This document shows positions 41,802 through 50,421 of a stretch of DNA of 64,000 bases, piece by piece. Below the pieces are notes generated by a model. It was given only the letters and a program-made list of their open reading frames with translations, did not search any database and was not told the DNA's origin. Position numbers and translations under genes: made by a program. This DNA is from Bog-756 sp963725395 (GTDB lineage: Bacteria; Actinomycetota; Acidimicrobiia; Acidimicrobiales; RAAP-2), in NCBI GenBank assembly GCA_963725395.1, contig CAVRYH010000002.1, forward strand, positions 372,001 through 436,000, written 5' to 3'. The number at the start of each line of letters is the position of its first letter. The stretch's first letter is position 1.

Positions 41802-41862
41802 GGTAAACGTTAAATGAACCTGGAGTAAACCGTGGCATCCGCTAGCTGAACTCTGGGTGAAT
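41802..41862 (-). promoter_or_regulatory. Candidate PHO box, three plus two 11-bp-phased units
   Basis: In minus-strand sense, heads GTTTACC (from 41808), GTTCATT (41819) and GTTTACT (41830) are 11 apart; GTTCAGC (41851) and ATTCACC (41862) are also 11 apart, separated from the first group by 21. The direction fits the hypothetical gene at 41317-41718, but the glycosyltransferase gene starts only 60 bases away on the other side. Confidence 0.45.
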
Positions 41863-41922
41863 GTTGATCAATAAATCAGGACCCGCTCTCCCTATCCGAG
41901 GCCTAAATGTTATCGTGCGTCG

Positions 41923-43383
41923 GTGAGAACCTCCGTCATGCCAGAGGAGGAAGAGGACCTCCGGCTCCAGGCGAGTATTGCCGGACTGGCGGAGCGCGCC
42001 CCCGACGTGTCGGCGCTGCGGATCTTGTCAGACCGTCAGCGCAAGCTGGGTATGGCAGCGATCGCGTTGATTCTGCTGGGTTGCGTCGTGGATCTCGTTG
42101 TCACTGTATCGATTGCGGTGAGCATCATCACCATCTTCTACATTGCGGCCATCTTCTACCGGCTCATCCTCTTCAGGGCATCCAACCAAGAGAATACGAC
42201 CGAGGTCATCAGCGACGAAGAGGCTCGGGCCGTTCCCGATTCGGAACTTCCCGTCTACACGGTGATGATTCCGGCTTACCGTGAGCCGGAGGTGATCAAC
42301 GAGTTGATTCAGCGGGTGACCCAGTTCGAGTACCCCCCTGACCGCCTCGACGTGAAGTTGCTTATCGAGGCTGATGACCGTGAGACGATCGCGGCGATCG
42401 CGGCCTCAATGCCCGGTGATCAGTTCGAATTGGTCAAGGTGCCACCTGCGGACCCCCGGACCAAACCCAAGGCATTGAACTACGGCTTGACATTGGCTCG
42501 AGGCGAACTGGTCGCCATCTACGACGCAGAGGATGAGCCAGAGCCGCTGCAGCTTCGCCGCGCCGCCGTCGCCATGCGCCGATTGGGTCCGGATATCGCC
42601 TGCATCCAGGCCAAGCTGACCTACCACAACCCCATGCAGAACATGATCACCAAGTGGTTCACCATCGAGTACGCCCTGTGGTTCTCGTTCTTCCTTCCCG
42701 GTCTTGCGTCGATGAATGCCCCGATCCCCCTCGGGGGCACGTCCAACCATTTCCGGCGCGTGGCACTTCAGGAACTCGGGGCCTGGGATCCCTACAACGT
42801 CACCGAGGACGCTGATCTCGGGATCAGGATGTATCGCGAGGGATACTCCGTTCGGGTTCTGGAGTCCAATACCTTCGAGGAGGCGAACAGCGACTTCGTG
42901 AACTGGATGAAACAGCGATCCCGTTGGCTGAAGGGATATCTGCAGACTTTCGCCGTGCACATGCGCGAGCCGAAGGAGGTGCGCCGCGAGCTCGGGTGGA
43001 AGGGCATGATGCATTTCACGATATTCGTGGGTGGCACTCCGGTGCTCGCCATCATCAACCCGATCTTCTGGCTGATGACGCTGCTGTGGTTCGTTGGCCA
43101 TCCTTCATTTATCCAGGCGATCTTTCCCGCGCCGATCTATTACCTGGGATTGCTCTCATGGGCATTCGGCAACTTCCTGCTCGTCTACGTCACAGTAATG
43201 AGCTGCCGGATCGCAAAACGGGGGGAGCTTCTGTTCCCCGCCCTGCTGGTTCCTCTGTACTGGATCATGATGTCGATGGCTGCCGTCAAGGCAGTGAGCC
43301 AGCTGGTCGGAGCTCCGAACTTCTGGGAGAAGACCGTTCACGGTTTGCACCACGAGCAGCAGGTGGTCGTGGAACCGTCATGA
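41923..43383 (+). CDS. Processive family 2 glycosyltransferase, cellulose-synthase-like
   Basis: 486 residues from GTG 41923 (ATG 41938 is an alternative). Two N-terminal helices (about 44-85), then the GT-A domain: VMIPAYREPEV, LIEADD (Asp151/152), IYDAEDEP (201-207), TED (294-296) and QRSRW (331-335), the D, DxD, TED, Q(Q/R)xRW set of processive inverting synthases. Three or four C-terminal helices complete a channel. It should polymerise a sugar nucleotide into a beta-glucan or similar exopolysaccharide and pass it through the membrane. No PilZ domain, so no direct c-di-GMP site is seen. Close to exosortase and sortase genes, as in polysaccharide-linked sorting loci. Confidence 0.87.
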   Translation: MRTSVMPEEEEDLRLQASIAGLAERAPDVSALRILSDRQRKLGMAAIALILLGCVVDLVVTVSIAVSIITIFYIAAIFYRLILFRASNQENTTEVISDEEARAVPDSELPVYTVMIPAYREPEVINELIQRVTQFEYPPDRLDVKLLIEADDRETIAAIAASMPGDQFELVKVPPADPRTKPKALNYGLTLARGELVAIYDAEDEPEPLQLRRAAVAMRRLGPDIACIQAKLTYHNPMQNMITKWFTIEYALWFSFFLPGLASMNAPIPLGGTSNHFRRVALQELGAWDPYNVTEDADLGIRMYREGYSVRVLESNTFEEANSDFVNWMKQRSRWLKGYLQTFAVHMREPKEVRRELGWKGMMHFTIFVGGTPVLAIINPIFWLMTLLWFVGHPSFIQAIFPAPIYYLGLLSWAFGNFLLVYVTVMSCRIAKRGELLFPALLVPLYWIMMSMAAVKAVSQLVGAPNFWEKTVHGLHHEQQVVVEPS

Positions 43384-43522
43384 CCCTGGATTCCGAATTT
43401 TCCGTCATCAGTAGGGACCGAAGGCCGGCGCCTCGACGGGCCCCCTTCTCGGGGGGCATGTCGGTTCCTCTTTCAGCGGCTTCGGTCCTTGCCGTGTCGT
43501 CGCGGTAGCGGCAGGCTCACGC

Positions 43523-45061
43523 ATGGCGACCACGACGTGGCGATCGAATTCAACCGAATGGGATCGCAGTCCGCACCGATCCGCAACAGATTCGGGCTCA
43601 CTGCAGGACCGCATCTTCGGCATGGATTCGGTCCGAGGTTTCGCGGCTCAGATACTGACTGGGTCCGCTGATGCCAGTCCTCGTACCCTCGATGACGGGC
43701 AATGGGCGGTCCTCTTGCGCTCGGCGCAAGGCGCCAGGAGCGAGGAGGAAGCGATTGCCCAGGTGGTCCTGGAGGCCCAGCGGCTCCGGGGCTTGACGGC
43801 GGCACCGGCTGCCAAGACACTTCGCCCAGCGGCCGACGCGGGTGCGTGGTTACCAGTCCTCCGTAGCGACGGCGAATGGTCACCAGTCGTCCACGACGTA
43901 GGTGGGTGGGTGCCCGTCTCGGGCATCGGCCCGCCGAACCCTGCCCAGACGACCGAGTTCGGAGTGAGCCCGGAACCACCGGTCACGGCCCTGGTCCACA
44001 TCTTCCCGTTGGCCGACGAGGGACTGGCCGACATGCTCCCCATCCCAGCCGACTTCGGTACACAGCCGAAGCCAGCTCTGGAACCGGAGCAGCGGGCGAG
44101 GAGTTCGTTCTTCACCGGGCTACGGCGGACCCGAAGCGGGAGACGCCAGAGGTCTGAGACCGTTGCTCTTGACGATCGCCAGAGGGAGAAGTGGCTCACC
44201 GTCTCGTCATGGGTGCGCAACATCGGGATCATCACTCTCCTCTTCGTAGGCTGGCAGCTGTGGGGAACAGCCATCGCTCAACACCACAGCCAGTCCGTCC
44301 TGAAGAGCGAGTTCGAGGTCAAGGCCCGTCCGTCGATCGACCTGCCCGAATCCCGGTCCACCCTCATTCCGGCGACAACACACATCCCCGATCCTCCGCA
44401 GGGTTCCGTGATGGCCCACCTCCAGATCCCGCACATAGGCCTGAACGAGTATGTGGTCTCGGGCACCGACACCGCCGATCTGGCCCTTGGGCCCGGTCAT
44501 TACCTCGGGACGGCGATGCCAGGTCAAGCCGGGAACGTCGCCATCGCGGGTCACCGGACCACCCATGGAGCTCCGTTCAACCGGCTCGGGGAACTGGCAC
44601 CCGGAGACGCGATCTACCTCACCACTCTGAGCGGCCAGAGACTTATGTACGTTGTCGCCGAGCCGCCGTTCGCCGTTTCACCGAGCGATGTGACAGTGCT
44701 CAACTACTTCGGCGACAACCGGTTGACGCTGACCACCTGCAATCCAGAGTTTTCGTCGGCGCAGCGCCTGATCGTCGTCGCCGCATACCAACCGCCCGGT
44801 GCAACTCACCCGGCGCCCATCGCCAAGGGGCAAGGGCGCCCCTACCTGCTCGCACCCAGCCAGACGAGTGGATGGCAGTTTTCGCTGCTCCCTCTCCTCT
44901 TCCTCGAGATCGGGCTCATGGTTGCGCTCGGGCTGGCCTTCAGTCGGATGACCAAAGTCTACGGTCATGAAGGACGGTGGCTCATCCTGGTTCCGATCTG
45001 GGCAGCGGCCCTGCTCGCCCTCTTTGAGACCCTCATCAGCTTCCTGCCAGCCGCCGTCTGA
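43523..45061 (+). CDS. Class E sortase
   Basis: 512 residues. A long cytosolic N-terminal region (about 1-225, with three WLPVLRSDG/WSPVVHDVGG/WVPVSG-like short repeats), a membrane helix (233-250), the sortase barrel, and two more helices (about 445-505). Catalytic His344 (AGHRTTHGAPF), Cys406 (TLTTCNPEF) and Arg415 (SAQRLIVVA). The TTCNP and HRTTxGAPF patterns match class E, which cleaves LAXTG rather than LPXTG. Three proteins in the nearby pst operon end in LAFTG or MAFTG and are the obvious substrates. The extra C-terminal helices and large N-terminal domain are atypical for class E. Confidence 0.88.
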   Translation: MATTTWRSNSTEWDRSPHRSATDSGSLQDRIFGMDSVRGFAAQILTGSADASPRTLDDGQWAVLLRSAQGARSEEEAIAQVVLEAQRLRGLTAAPAAKTLRPAADAGAWLPVLRSDGEWSPVVHDVGGWVPVSGIGPPNPAQTTEFGVSPEPPVTALVHIFPLADEGLADMLPIPADFGTQPKPALEPEQRARSSFFTGLRRTRSGRRQRSETVALDDRQREKWLTVSSWVRNIGIITLLFVGWQLWGTAIAQHHSQSVLKSEFEVKARPSIDLPESRSTLIPATTHIPDPPQGSVMAHLQIPHIGLNEYVVSGTDTADLALGPGHYLGTAMPGQAGNVAIAGHRTTHGAPFNRLGELAPGDAIYLTTLSGQRLMYVVAEPPFAVSPSDVTVLNYFGDNRLTLTTCNPEFSSAQRLIVVAAYQPPGATHPAPIAKGQGRPYLLAPSQTSGWQFSLLPLLFLEIGLMVALGLAFSRMTKVYGHEGRWLILVPIWAAALLALFETLISFLPAAV

Positions 45062-45073
45062 CGCCGATCAGCC

Positions 45074-45622
45074 TCAGGCGTCGGGTGTACCGGCGAGAGG
45101 CAACCAGTGGGCCTCTACCGGCGGCGACGACTTCACGCGGTGCGCCGGCACACGTGCGTCCGGGCTCATGTCGACGAGCGCCTGACTGAGCTGCGCGAGT
45201 TCCGTGACCAGCGAACGGTTCGATGTGGCGAATTCTTCGATCGCCGCACACAAAGTCGCGATGGCTTCGGGCGCGATTGCCGATGGCGACGCCGACGAGG
45301 CGGTCGATGCTTCCTGGCGGGCGCGTTCGAGGATGAGGGAAGCTTCGGCTCGGGCCGCACCGACAATCTCCTGCGCCTGTCGCTGAGCCCGATCGGCGCT
45401 CTCGTCGGCGAACCGCTGGGCCTGCGCGAGAACCTCGCCGATCTTGACGTCGGGCTGAGGTGCGGTGGCCTCGCGAACGGGGTCCTTTATGGAGGACTCC
45501 ACACCGAGTGGCAACTGAAGCGTGGCAGTGTACTGCGTCCCATTTGAGGGTTGGGGCGTCCCATTTGAGGGTTCGGGAGGTGCCAACAATGGCATCCCAG
45601 ACTCGTCGAACGCGAACCCCAT
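45074..45622 (-). CDS. Hypothetical coiled-coil protein
   Basis: 182 residues; ATG 45622 has GAGGGGA about 10 bases upstream. Residues 60-110 form an Ala/Glu/Arg-rich coiled coil (IGEVLAQAQRFADESADRAQ, then IVGAARAEASLILERARQEA) like DivIVA- or ATP-synthase-b-type stalks; a second helix follows (ATLCAAIEEFATSNRSLVTEL). No membrane segment. Could be a scaffold for the neighbouring envelope machinery. It is convergent with the sortase gene, 12 bases apart. Confidence 0.6.
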   Translation of the reverse strand: MGFAFDESGMPLLAPPEPSNGTPQPSNGTQYTATLQLPLGVESSIKDPVREATAPQPDVKIGEVLAQAQRFADESADRAQRQAQEIVGAARAEASLILERARQEASTASSASPSAIAPEAIATLCAAIEEFATSNRSLVTELAQLSQALVDMSPDARVPAHRVKSSPPVEAHWLPLAGTPDA

Positions 45623-45765
45623 TAGAGGATTTCCCCTCGGAATCGGGGCGGGACGGAGGTCCGCAATCGACCTCCTCTTGTCTCACGAAGTCTCACGCCA
45701 TGCACTGTACCGCCTGGGCCGGCAATCGAACACGCGCTCAGCGGTGAAATCCCAGCGTACAGTGA

Positions 45766-45787
45766 GTAAACGTTCGGTGAACAGGGA
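45766..45787 (-). promoter_or_regulatory. PHO-like repeat pair facing the coiled-coil gene
   Basis: Plus-strand GTAAAC (45766) and GTGAAC (45777) are 11 bases apart; minus sense reads GTTCAC then GTTTAC. It lies about 150 bases upstream of the ATG at 45622. Confidence 0.3.
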
Positions 45788-45902
45788 TCCCGGTGTCGAT
45801 GGAGTCATCGTCGTGGTCAGCACGCCCATGGAGCAAACAAGCGACGTCCATCGAAGCCCTGGCACCCTCAAATCCCCGCTGTTTGCCCAGAAATTGCGGA
45901 AT

Positions 45903-45924
45903 GTTCACGTTCATTTCAGCTTCT
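45903..45924 (+). promoter_or_regulatory. PHO-like repeat pair facing the GT-C-like gene
   Basis: GTTCACG (45903) and TTTCAGC (45914) are 11 bases apart in plus sense, about 240 bases before the ATG at 46165. Weak evidence taken alone. Confidence 0.25.
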
Positions 45925-46164
45925 GAATAGCTGACAAAACCCCATGTGAGATAGACATTCGGCTGTATGTACTTCCGCGGGCGAGGTAGAGATCAACAAA
46001 AGCCGCTCCGGAACTGACCGTGCAAACGGAATTCGGGCTCTCATGGCGAAGTGTCATCACTGCAATGCATTTCTGGATCGGGTGATTGTGAGCATTGAAT
46101 CCGTGGGAGCGATGTCGTCATTGAACCGGCGTCCGTTCGAGGCGCCCAATCCCAAATCGAGCGC

Positions 46165-47994
46165 ATGACAATCCTCGCAGATCGGCCCGGGACTCCGATC
46201 CCGTCGCCATTTGGCAGCCTCCAGGCGAGTGGGGATGATGCACTTAGGAACCGCTCGAGAACCAAGCACCGATCCGTCCTGCGAAGGGTCTTCTCCGAGG
46301 GTGGTCTCGTTTGGATCGTGTGCTGTTCGCTGTACCTCTTCGTGGGCGTCCTGCTCGATTTCCACTTCAAGACGTTTAACGGGGACGCCACCTCCCGCCT
46401 GGCCAACGGGTTTTACTTGCTCTACTCCCGTGACCCCCACCTCGCCGCAATCGGCTTCGTGTGGAATCCGGGGACCTCGATCGCCGACCTCGTCCCTCTG
46501 CTCTTTTACCCCCTCTGGCCCGCCCTGGCCTCCCACGCGTTCGCTGCGAGCATCGTCAGCGCATTCTGCATGGCCGGAATGGTCTACCAGGTCCGATGCA
46601 CGCTGACTGAATGGGGCGTGGCGAGGGCACCGCGCCTGGTCCTGGTGGCGATCCTCGCCCTGAACGGCATGGTCATCTACTACGCAGGCGATGGGATGAG
46701 CGAGGGCCTCTATCTGTTGACGCTGGTAGCGACCTGCCGGTATCTCCTGCGATGGATGCGGGACGACGATCTCGCCTCGTTGGTGTACTCGGCCATCGCC
46801 CTCGGGCTGTGCTACATCACACGCAACGAAGCCGCCGGGCCTGCTGCCGCAGCCGGCCTGGCGGTGCTGGTCGTGAGCTCTGCCCGCCGAACCCTCAGCC
46901 CGGCCGTGGAAGCCGTCAGCCCGTCCTCGGAACGTTCAGCGTCACGGTCGGGGCCGATCTGGGGGGCTCTGACCGACCTGGCCATCTTCGAGATCCCCTT
47001 CGTCACCTCATTCGTCGGTTGGGCTGTCGTCAGTTATGTCATTACAGGGCAGCCCTTCGCGCAGTTCACGTCGGTGTACGGTACGGCTTCGCAGCTCAAG
47101 GTGTCCGGCGAGGAGGGCGGCGGGCCGCCACCGCTGCTCCACACCCGCATCCTCCATGACGTCCACGACATCTACTACCTGGCACCGCTCCTCCCTCTCA
47201 TCCTCATCATCGCCCTGATCGCGGCCGGATGGAGGCGCGACGTCGGCGTCCTCGCCCCTATCTCAGTGGTGGGAGGGGGCCTGGCCTTCGATGCACTCGC
47301 CTACCTGACCAACTCGATCGCGCAATGGTTCCGCTACTTCCTCGCTGCCGTGCCGTTGGAGGTCCTGCTCGTCGGATGCATCTTCGCCACTGCCCCGGCT
47401 GTCGTCGGGAAGGTCCGGCGGGTTCGTCCTGAGCGAGGTCGTGCCTGGCGCTGGTCAGCTGGCGCGCTCGCCGTCATCGGGGTGCTCGTCCTGCTGGTGC
47501 CATCCGGCTATACCACGATCCTCGGAATGAAGAACCCCAACGTCGGGTACGAGGAGACCGAGCACTTGGGGTACATCTTCCTCAAGCACAGTTCGGCCTA
47601 CGACAAGCAGGCACCAGCGACCTGGCCCGCCATGGAGGCGGTGACCAAGCATCTTGCCGACGAGCACCTGGCCGACGGTCAGGTCGTGGTCGACAACTTC
47701 AGTGGCTGTGTTCCCCAGATCATTCTCATGAGTCCCAACCCCAAGATCTTCGTCATCCCGAACGACCGGGACTTCCAGCGGATATTGGCCGATCCCATCA
47801 CGTTCCACGCCCACTACATACTCGACGTCGATCCCCAGGGAGACGGTTCGCTGACCGCCATCAACATCCTTTACCCGGCATTGTGGAAATCGGGGGCCGG
47901 GTTCGCCACCGAGGTCTATCACTGGCCTGCCAAGGGCGAATGTCCTGCATTCAAACTTTTCCGTGTTACCAGACACCCGAATCTGGGCAGCTGA
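46165..47994 (+). CDS. Polytopic membrane protein, GT-C glycosyltransferase-like
   Basis: 609 residues with about ten membrane helices and a soluble C-terminal domain of some 140 residues. An acidic residue pair in the first outside loop (FKTFNGDATSRLANGFYLLYSRDPH) and the pattern of loops resemble GT-C/PMT-type transferases that use lipid-linked sugars, e.g. mannosyl- or arabinosyltransferases. No exact family match is possible by eye. The C-terminal domain (VTKHLADEHLADGQVVVDNFSG) is likely outside. Fits a role in surface glycan or glycoprotein assembly with the adjacent GT2 genes. Confidence 0.6.
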   Translation: MTILADRPGTPIPSPFGSLQASGDDALRNRSRTKHRSVLRRVFSEGGLVWIVCCSLYLFVGVLLDFHFKTFNGDATSRLANGFYLLYSRDPHLAAIGFVWNPGTSIADLVPLLFYPLWPALASHAFAASIVSAFCMAGMVYQVRCTLTEWGVARAPRLVLVAILALNGMVIYYAGDGMSEGLYLLTLVATCRYLLRWMRDDDLASLVYSAIALGLCYITRNEAAGPAAAAGLAVLVVSSARRTLSPAVEAVSPSSERSASRSGPIWGALTDLAIFEIPFVTSFVGWAVVSYVITGQPFAQFTSVYGTASQLKVSGEEGGGPPPLLHTRILHDVHDIYYLAPLLPLILIIALIAAGWRRDVGVLAPISVVGGGLAFDALAYLTNSIAQWFRYFLAAVPLEVLLVGCIFATAPAVVGKVRRVRPERGRAWRWSAGALAVIGVLVLLVPSGYTTILGMKNPNVGYEETEHLGYIFLKHSSAYDKQAPATWPAMEAVTKHLADEHLADGQVVVDNFSGCVPQIILMSPNPKIFVIPNDRDFQRILADPITFHAHYILDVDPQGDGSLTAINILYPALWKSGAGFATEVYHWPAKGECPAFKLFRVTRHPNLGS

Positions 47995-48158
47995 GCGCCT
48001 GAGCCCGGCGGGTCGAGGCACAGCCTCTGTCACGACCAGATGCTGCCGGATTGGCGACGGCAGTGATCCGATCAGGTTGAACGTGTCTCCGGCATCCATC
48101 CGGCGTCGCCGGTCGCGACAGTGGGACGGTCCGATCTCAGTGAAAACCGTCCCGACCC

Positions 48159-48869
48159 TCAGGACCTCACAGCGGGGACTGCCTGAGCCTGCAGGAAAAG
48201 AGAGACACCGGGAAGGTTCGACACCGGCAGATACCGTTCCAGGCGAATGATCCGAGTCAACATGGCGTTGAGCGTGGGCGGCACCAGGTTAAGGTCACTG
48301 CCGTCCATGCGGTTACGTCGGGCCTTGAGCGCCGGCTTCATCAGCACGTTCCAGTTCCACATGCGGCTGATCTCAAACCGGTTGGCGGAGATCACGTGGT
48401 TCAGCGACTCGGGCGTGTAGCGGCGACGATGGTAGACCGCGTCGTCGTGAGCTGACCAGAGGGCCGGGTCGGCCGGGACAGCGATGAGAAAATGACCGCC
48501 GGGACGGAGCACACGCCGGACCTCCTGGACGACTGCGGCATCCTCGTCGATGTGTTCGAGGACGTCATACGCCACGACCAGATCGAGCGAACTGCTCGAG
48601 AATGGGAGCCGGGTGGCGTCACCGCGGATAGCGGTCACCCCTCGCCGGCGGCAGATCTCCGGCCCTGCGGCGCTGTAATCGAGCGCCGTGGCCGCCCACC
48701 CGTTCTGGCTGAGTATGCGAGTGTTTCCGCCACATGCCGCCCCGATGTCGAGCGCCCGGCCCGGCGGGCCGAGCTGTTTCAGAAGCTTGTCCAGTACGAA
48801 CCGTCTCTCCTGGTACCACCAGTGGGAATCCTCGAGTGCGGCGAGCTTCTCGATCTCCGCTGTCTCCAT
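48159..48869 (-). CDS. SAM-dependent class I methyltransferase
   Basis: 236 residues. Motif I ALDIGAACGGNTRIL, acidic end of strand 2 in TALDYSAA, then IRGDATRLPFSSSSLDLVVAYDVLEHIDEDAAVVQEVRRVLRPGGHFLIAVPA, the full methyltransferase type 11 core. The EDSHWWYQERRFVLDKLL N-terminus is typical of methyltransferases next to glycosyltransferase genes that modify lipid-linked intermediates or glycans. It is 73 bases downstream of the GT2-GtrA gene on the same strand. Confidence 0.85.
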   Translation of the reverse strand: METAEIEKLAALEDSHWWYQERRFVLDKLLKQLGPPGRALDIGAACGGNTRILSQNGWAATALDYSAAGPEICRRRGVTAIRGDATRLPFSSSSLDLVVAYDVLEHIDEDAAVVQEVRRVLRPGGHFLIAVPADPALWSAHDDAVYHRRRYTPESLNHVISANRFEISRMWNWNVLMKPALKARRNRMDGSDLNLVPPTLNAMLTRIIRLERYLPVSNLPGVSLFLQAQAVPAVRS

Positions 48870-48942
48870 GGGTTGGCTCCGCTTTCTCGATTCCAGGGAC
48901 GATCATGTCCGCAGCCGACGTCGCTCTGTCTCATCGGGTCCT

Positions 48943-50286
48943 TCAGGCAGCCGACTGGCGGGCGTCTCCCTGTCCGAATGGTTCGCGGGTTGCACCGACC
49001 TTCGAGAGGAGGGCCCGAGTGTGGTTGCGGTAAGCCCACTCTCTCAACAGAACGAACCGCACGACCGAGGCGACCAACATGCCGGCCAGGATGGCGATCC
49101 CCTCTGCTGTCGAAGATGTGCGCCCGATCGTGTAAGCGGCCGTCAGGGCCAGCGTGGTGAGTCCGACGCCGACGGCGAACGAGAATGCACCGACCATCAC
49201 CGCCTGGCGCACCTGGCCGGCGCGATGGGTCCTGAATGTGTATCCGGCGTGGGCGAAGGTGTTGACAGCGGCGGTGGACGCTGCGGCAACCAGATTGGCG
49301 GCGAATATCCCCAGGGGCTGCCGGAGGAAAAAGAAGAGAATCAGGTAGGCCCCCGTGCTGAGGATGCCGACACTGGCGTACCGGGCCATCTGACGGTGGT
49401 ACTCGAACGATTCCTCCGTGTCGGATCGGCTCAAGGGCCCGAATCCGCCACCTTCCTGTCGCTGTCGGGCCAATCTCAACACACCCCGAAGGTCCTCTCG
49501 GGCGGTGCTGGCAATGTGGACGCGAGTGTCAGGATCATCAACCCAGTCCACCGAAACCTCGTGGATGCGCAGCCCATTCCACTCGGCTTGGATGAGAAGC
49601 TCGGTGTCGAAGAACCAGGCCTGGTCCTCGACCATGTCCATGAGGGGCTCTACCGCGTCCCGCCGCATCGCCTTGAATCCGCATTGGGCGTCTGAGAACT
49701 GGCACCGGAGCGCGCTCCGCAGGATCAGGTTGTATGTGCGGGAGATGAACTCCCGCTTGGCCCCTCGCAGCACTCGTGAGCCCGAGGCGATCCGAGAGCC
49801 GATCGCCACCTGGCTGTGTCCGGACAGGAGCGGAGCGACCAGGGGCAGGAGGCCGTCGAGGTCGGTCGACAGGTCGACGTCCATGTAGGCGACCACCTCT
49901 GATCGGCTTGCCGTCCACGCGGTCCGGATTGCCCGGCCACGGCCTTTCTGGTCGAGATGGATCGCCCCGACGCCGGACAGCTCCTCGCAGAGTCTGGTGG
50001 CGACCTCCCACGTTCCGTCCACGCTGGCGTTGTCGACGATGACAATCGAGGTGGAGAACGGGAAGCATCGGTCGAGGTAGGAGCGGAGGCGCCGGACGTT
50101 CGACTCGAGAACCTCCTGTTCGTTGTAGACGGGAATGGCGATCTCTACAAGGGCCACTTCCTCGGACGACCGCGGGGCCGACACGGTGACCGGCTCCACC
50201 AGCACCGGGCGTGCTTGAGACGGTCCGGAAGGACTTGTCGCCTCGCGGGGGGAGTTCGAGACGGAGAGGAGGTCGGTGTCGGACAT
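48943..50286 (-). CDS. Polyprenyl-phosphate glycosyltransferase (GT2) fused to GtrA-like membrane domain
   Basis: 447 residues. Residues 47-270: DPM1-type GT2 (VEIAIPVYNEQEVLESNVRRL, IVIVDNASVDGT, AYMDVDLSTDLDG, FKAMRRDAVEPLM). Residues about 305-425: four helices of GtrA type (RYASVGILSTGAYLILFFFL, NLVAAASTAAVNTFAHAGYTF, ending in WAYRNH). Such fusions make a polyprenyl-phosphate sugar and help it cross the membrane, feeding GT-C enzymes such as the neighbour at 46165. The N-terminal 40 residues are disordered. Confidence 0.88.
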   Translation of the reverse strand: MSDTDLLSVSNSPREATSPSGPSQARPVLVEPVTVSAPRSSEEVALVEIAIPVYNEQEVLESNVRRLRSYLDRCFPFSTSIVIVDNASVDGTWEVATRLCEELSGVGAIHLDQKGRGRAIRTAWTASRSEVVAYMDVDLSTDLDGLLPLVAPLLSGHSQVAIGSRIASGSRVLRGAKREFISRTYNLILRSALRCQFSDAQCGFKAMRRDAVEPLMDMVEDQAWFFDTELLIQAEWNGLRIHEVSVDWVDDPDTRVHIASTAREDLRGVLRLARQRQEGGGFGPLSRSDTEESFEYHRQMARYASVGILSTGAYLILFFFLRQPLGIFAANLVAAASTAAVNTFAHAGYTFRTHRAGQVRQAVMVGAFSFAVGVGLTTLALTAAYTIGRTSSTAEGIAILAGMLVASVVRFVLLREWAYRNHTRALLSKVGATREPFGQGDARQSAA

Positions 50287-50421
50287 GACCCTCTAGTTCT
50301 CCCATCTCCTGGCGGTGCCTTCAAGCGATCACCAGGGAAGACGCGGAGAAATAACCTTCGGATAACCAGGCGGTAGCGCTCCTGTCGCATCGGGTACAAC
50401 TTCGTGCAATTCGCGCCTAAG

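Larger units (their letters stand above)
45623..46164. other. 542-base intergenic region
   Basis: No gene recognised. It contains two PHO-like pairs (45766-45787 and 45903-45924) and AT-richer sequence toward 46000. It must hold the promoters of the coiled-coil gene (minus) and the GT-C-like gene (plus). Confidence 0.5.
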
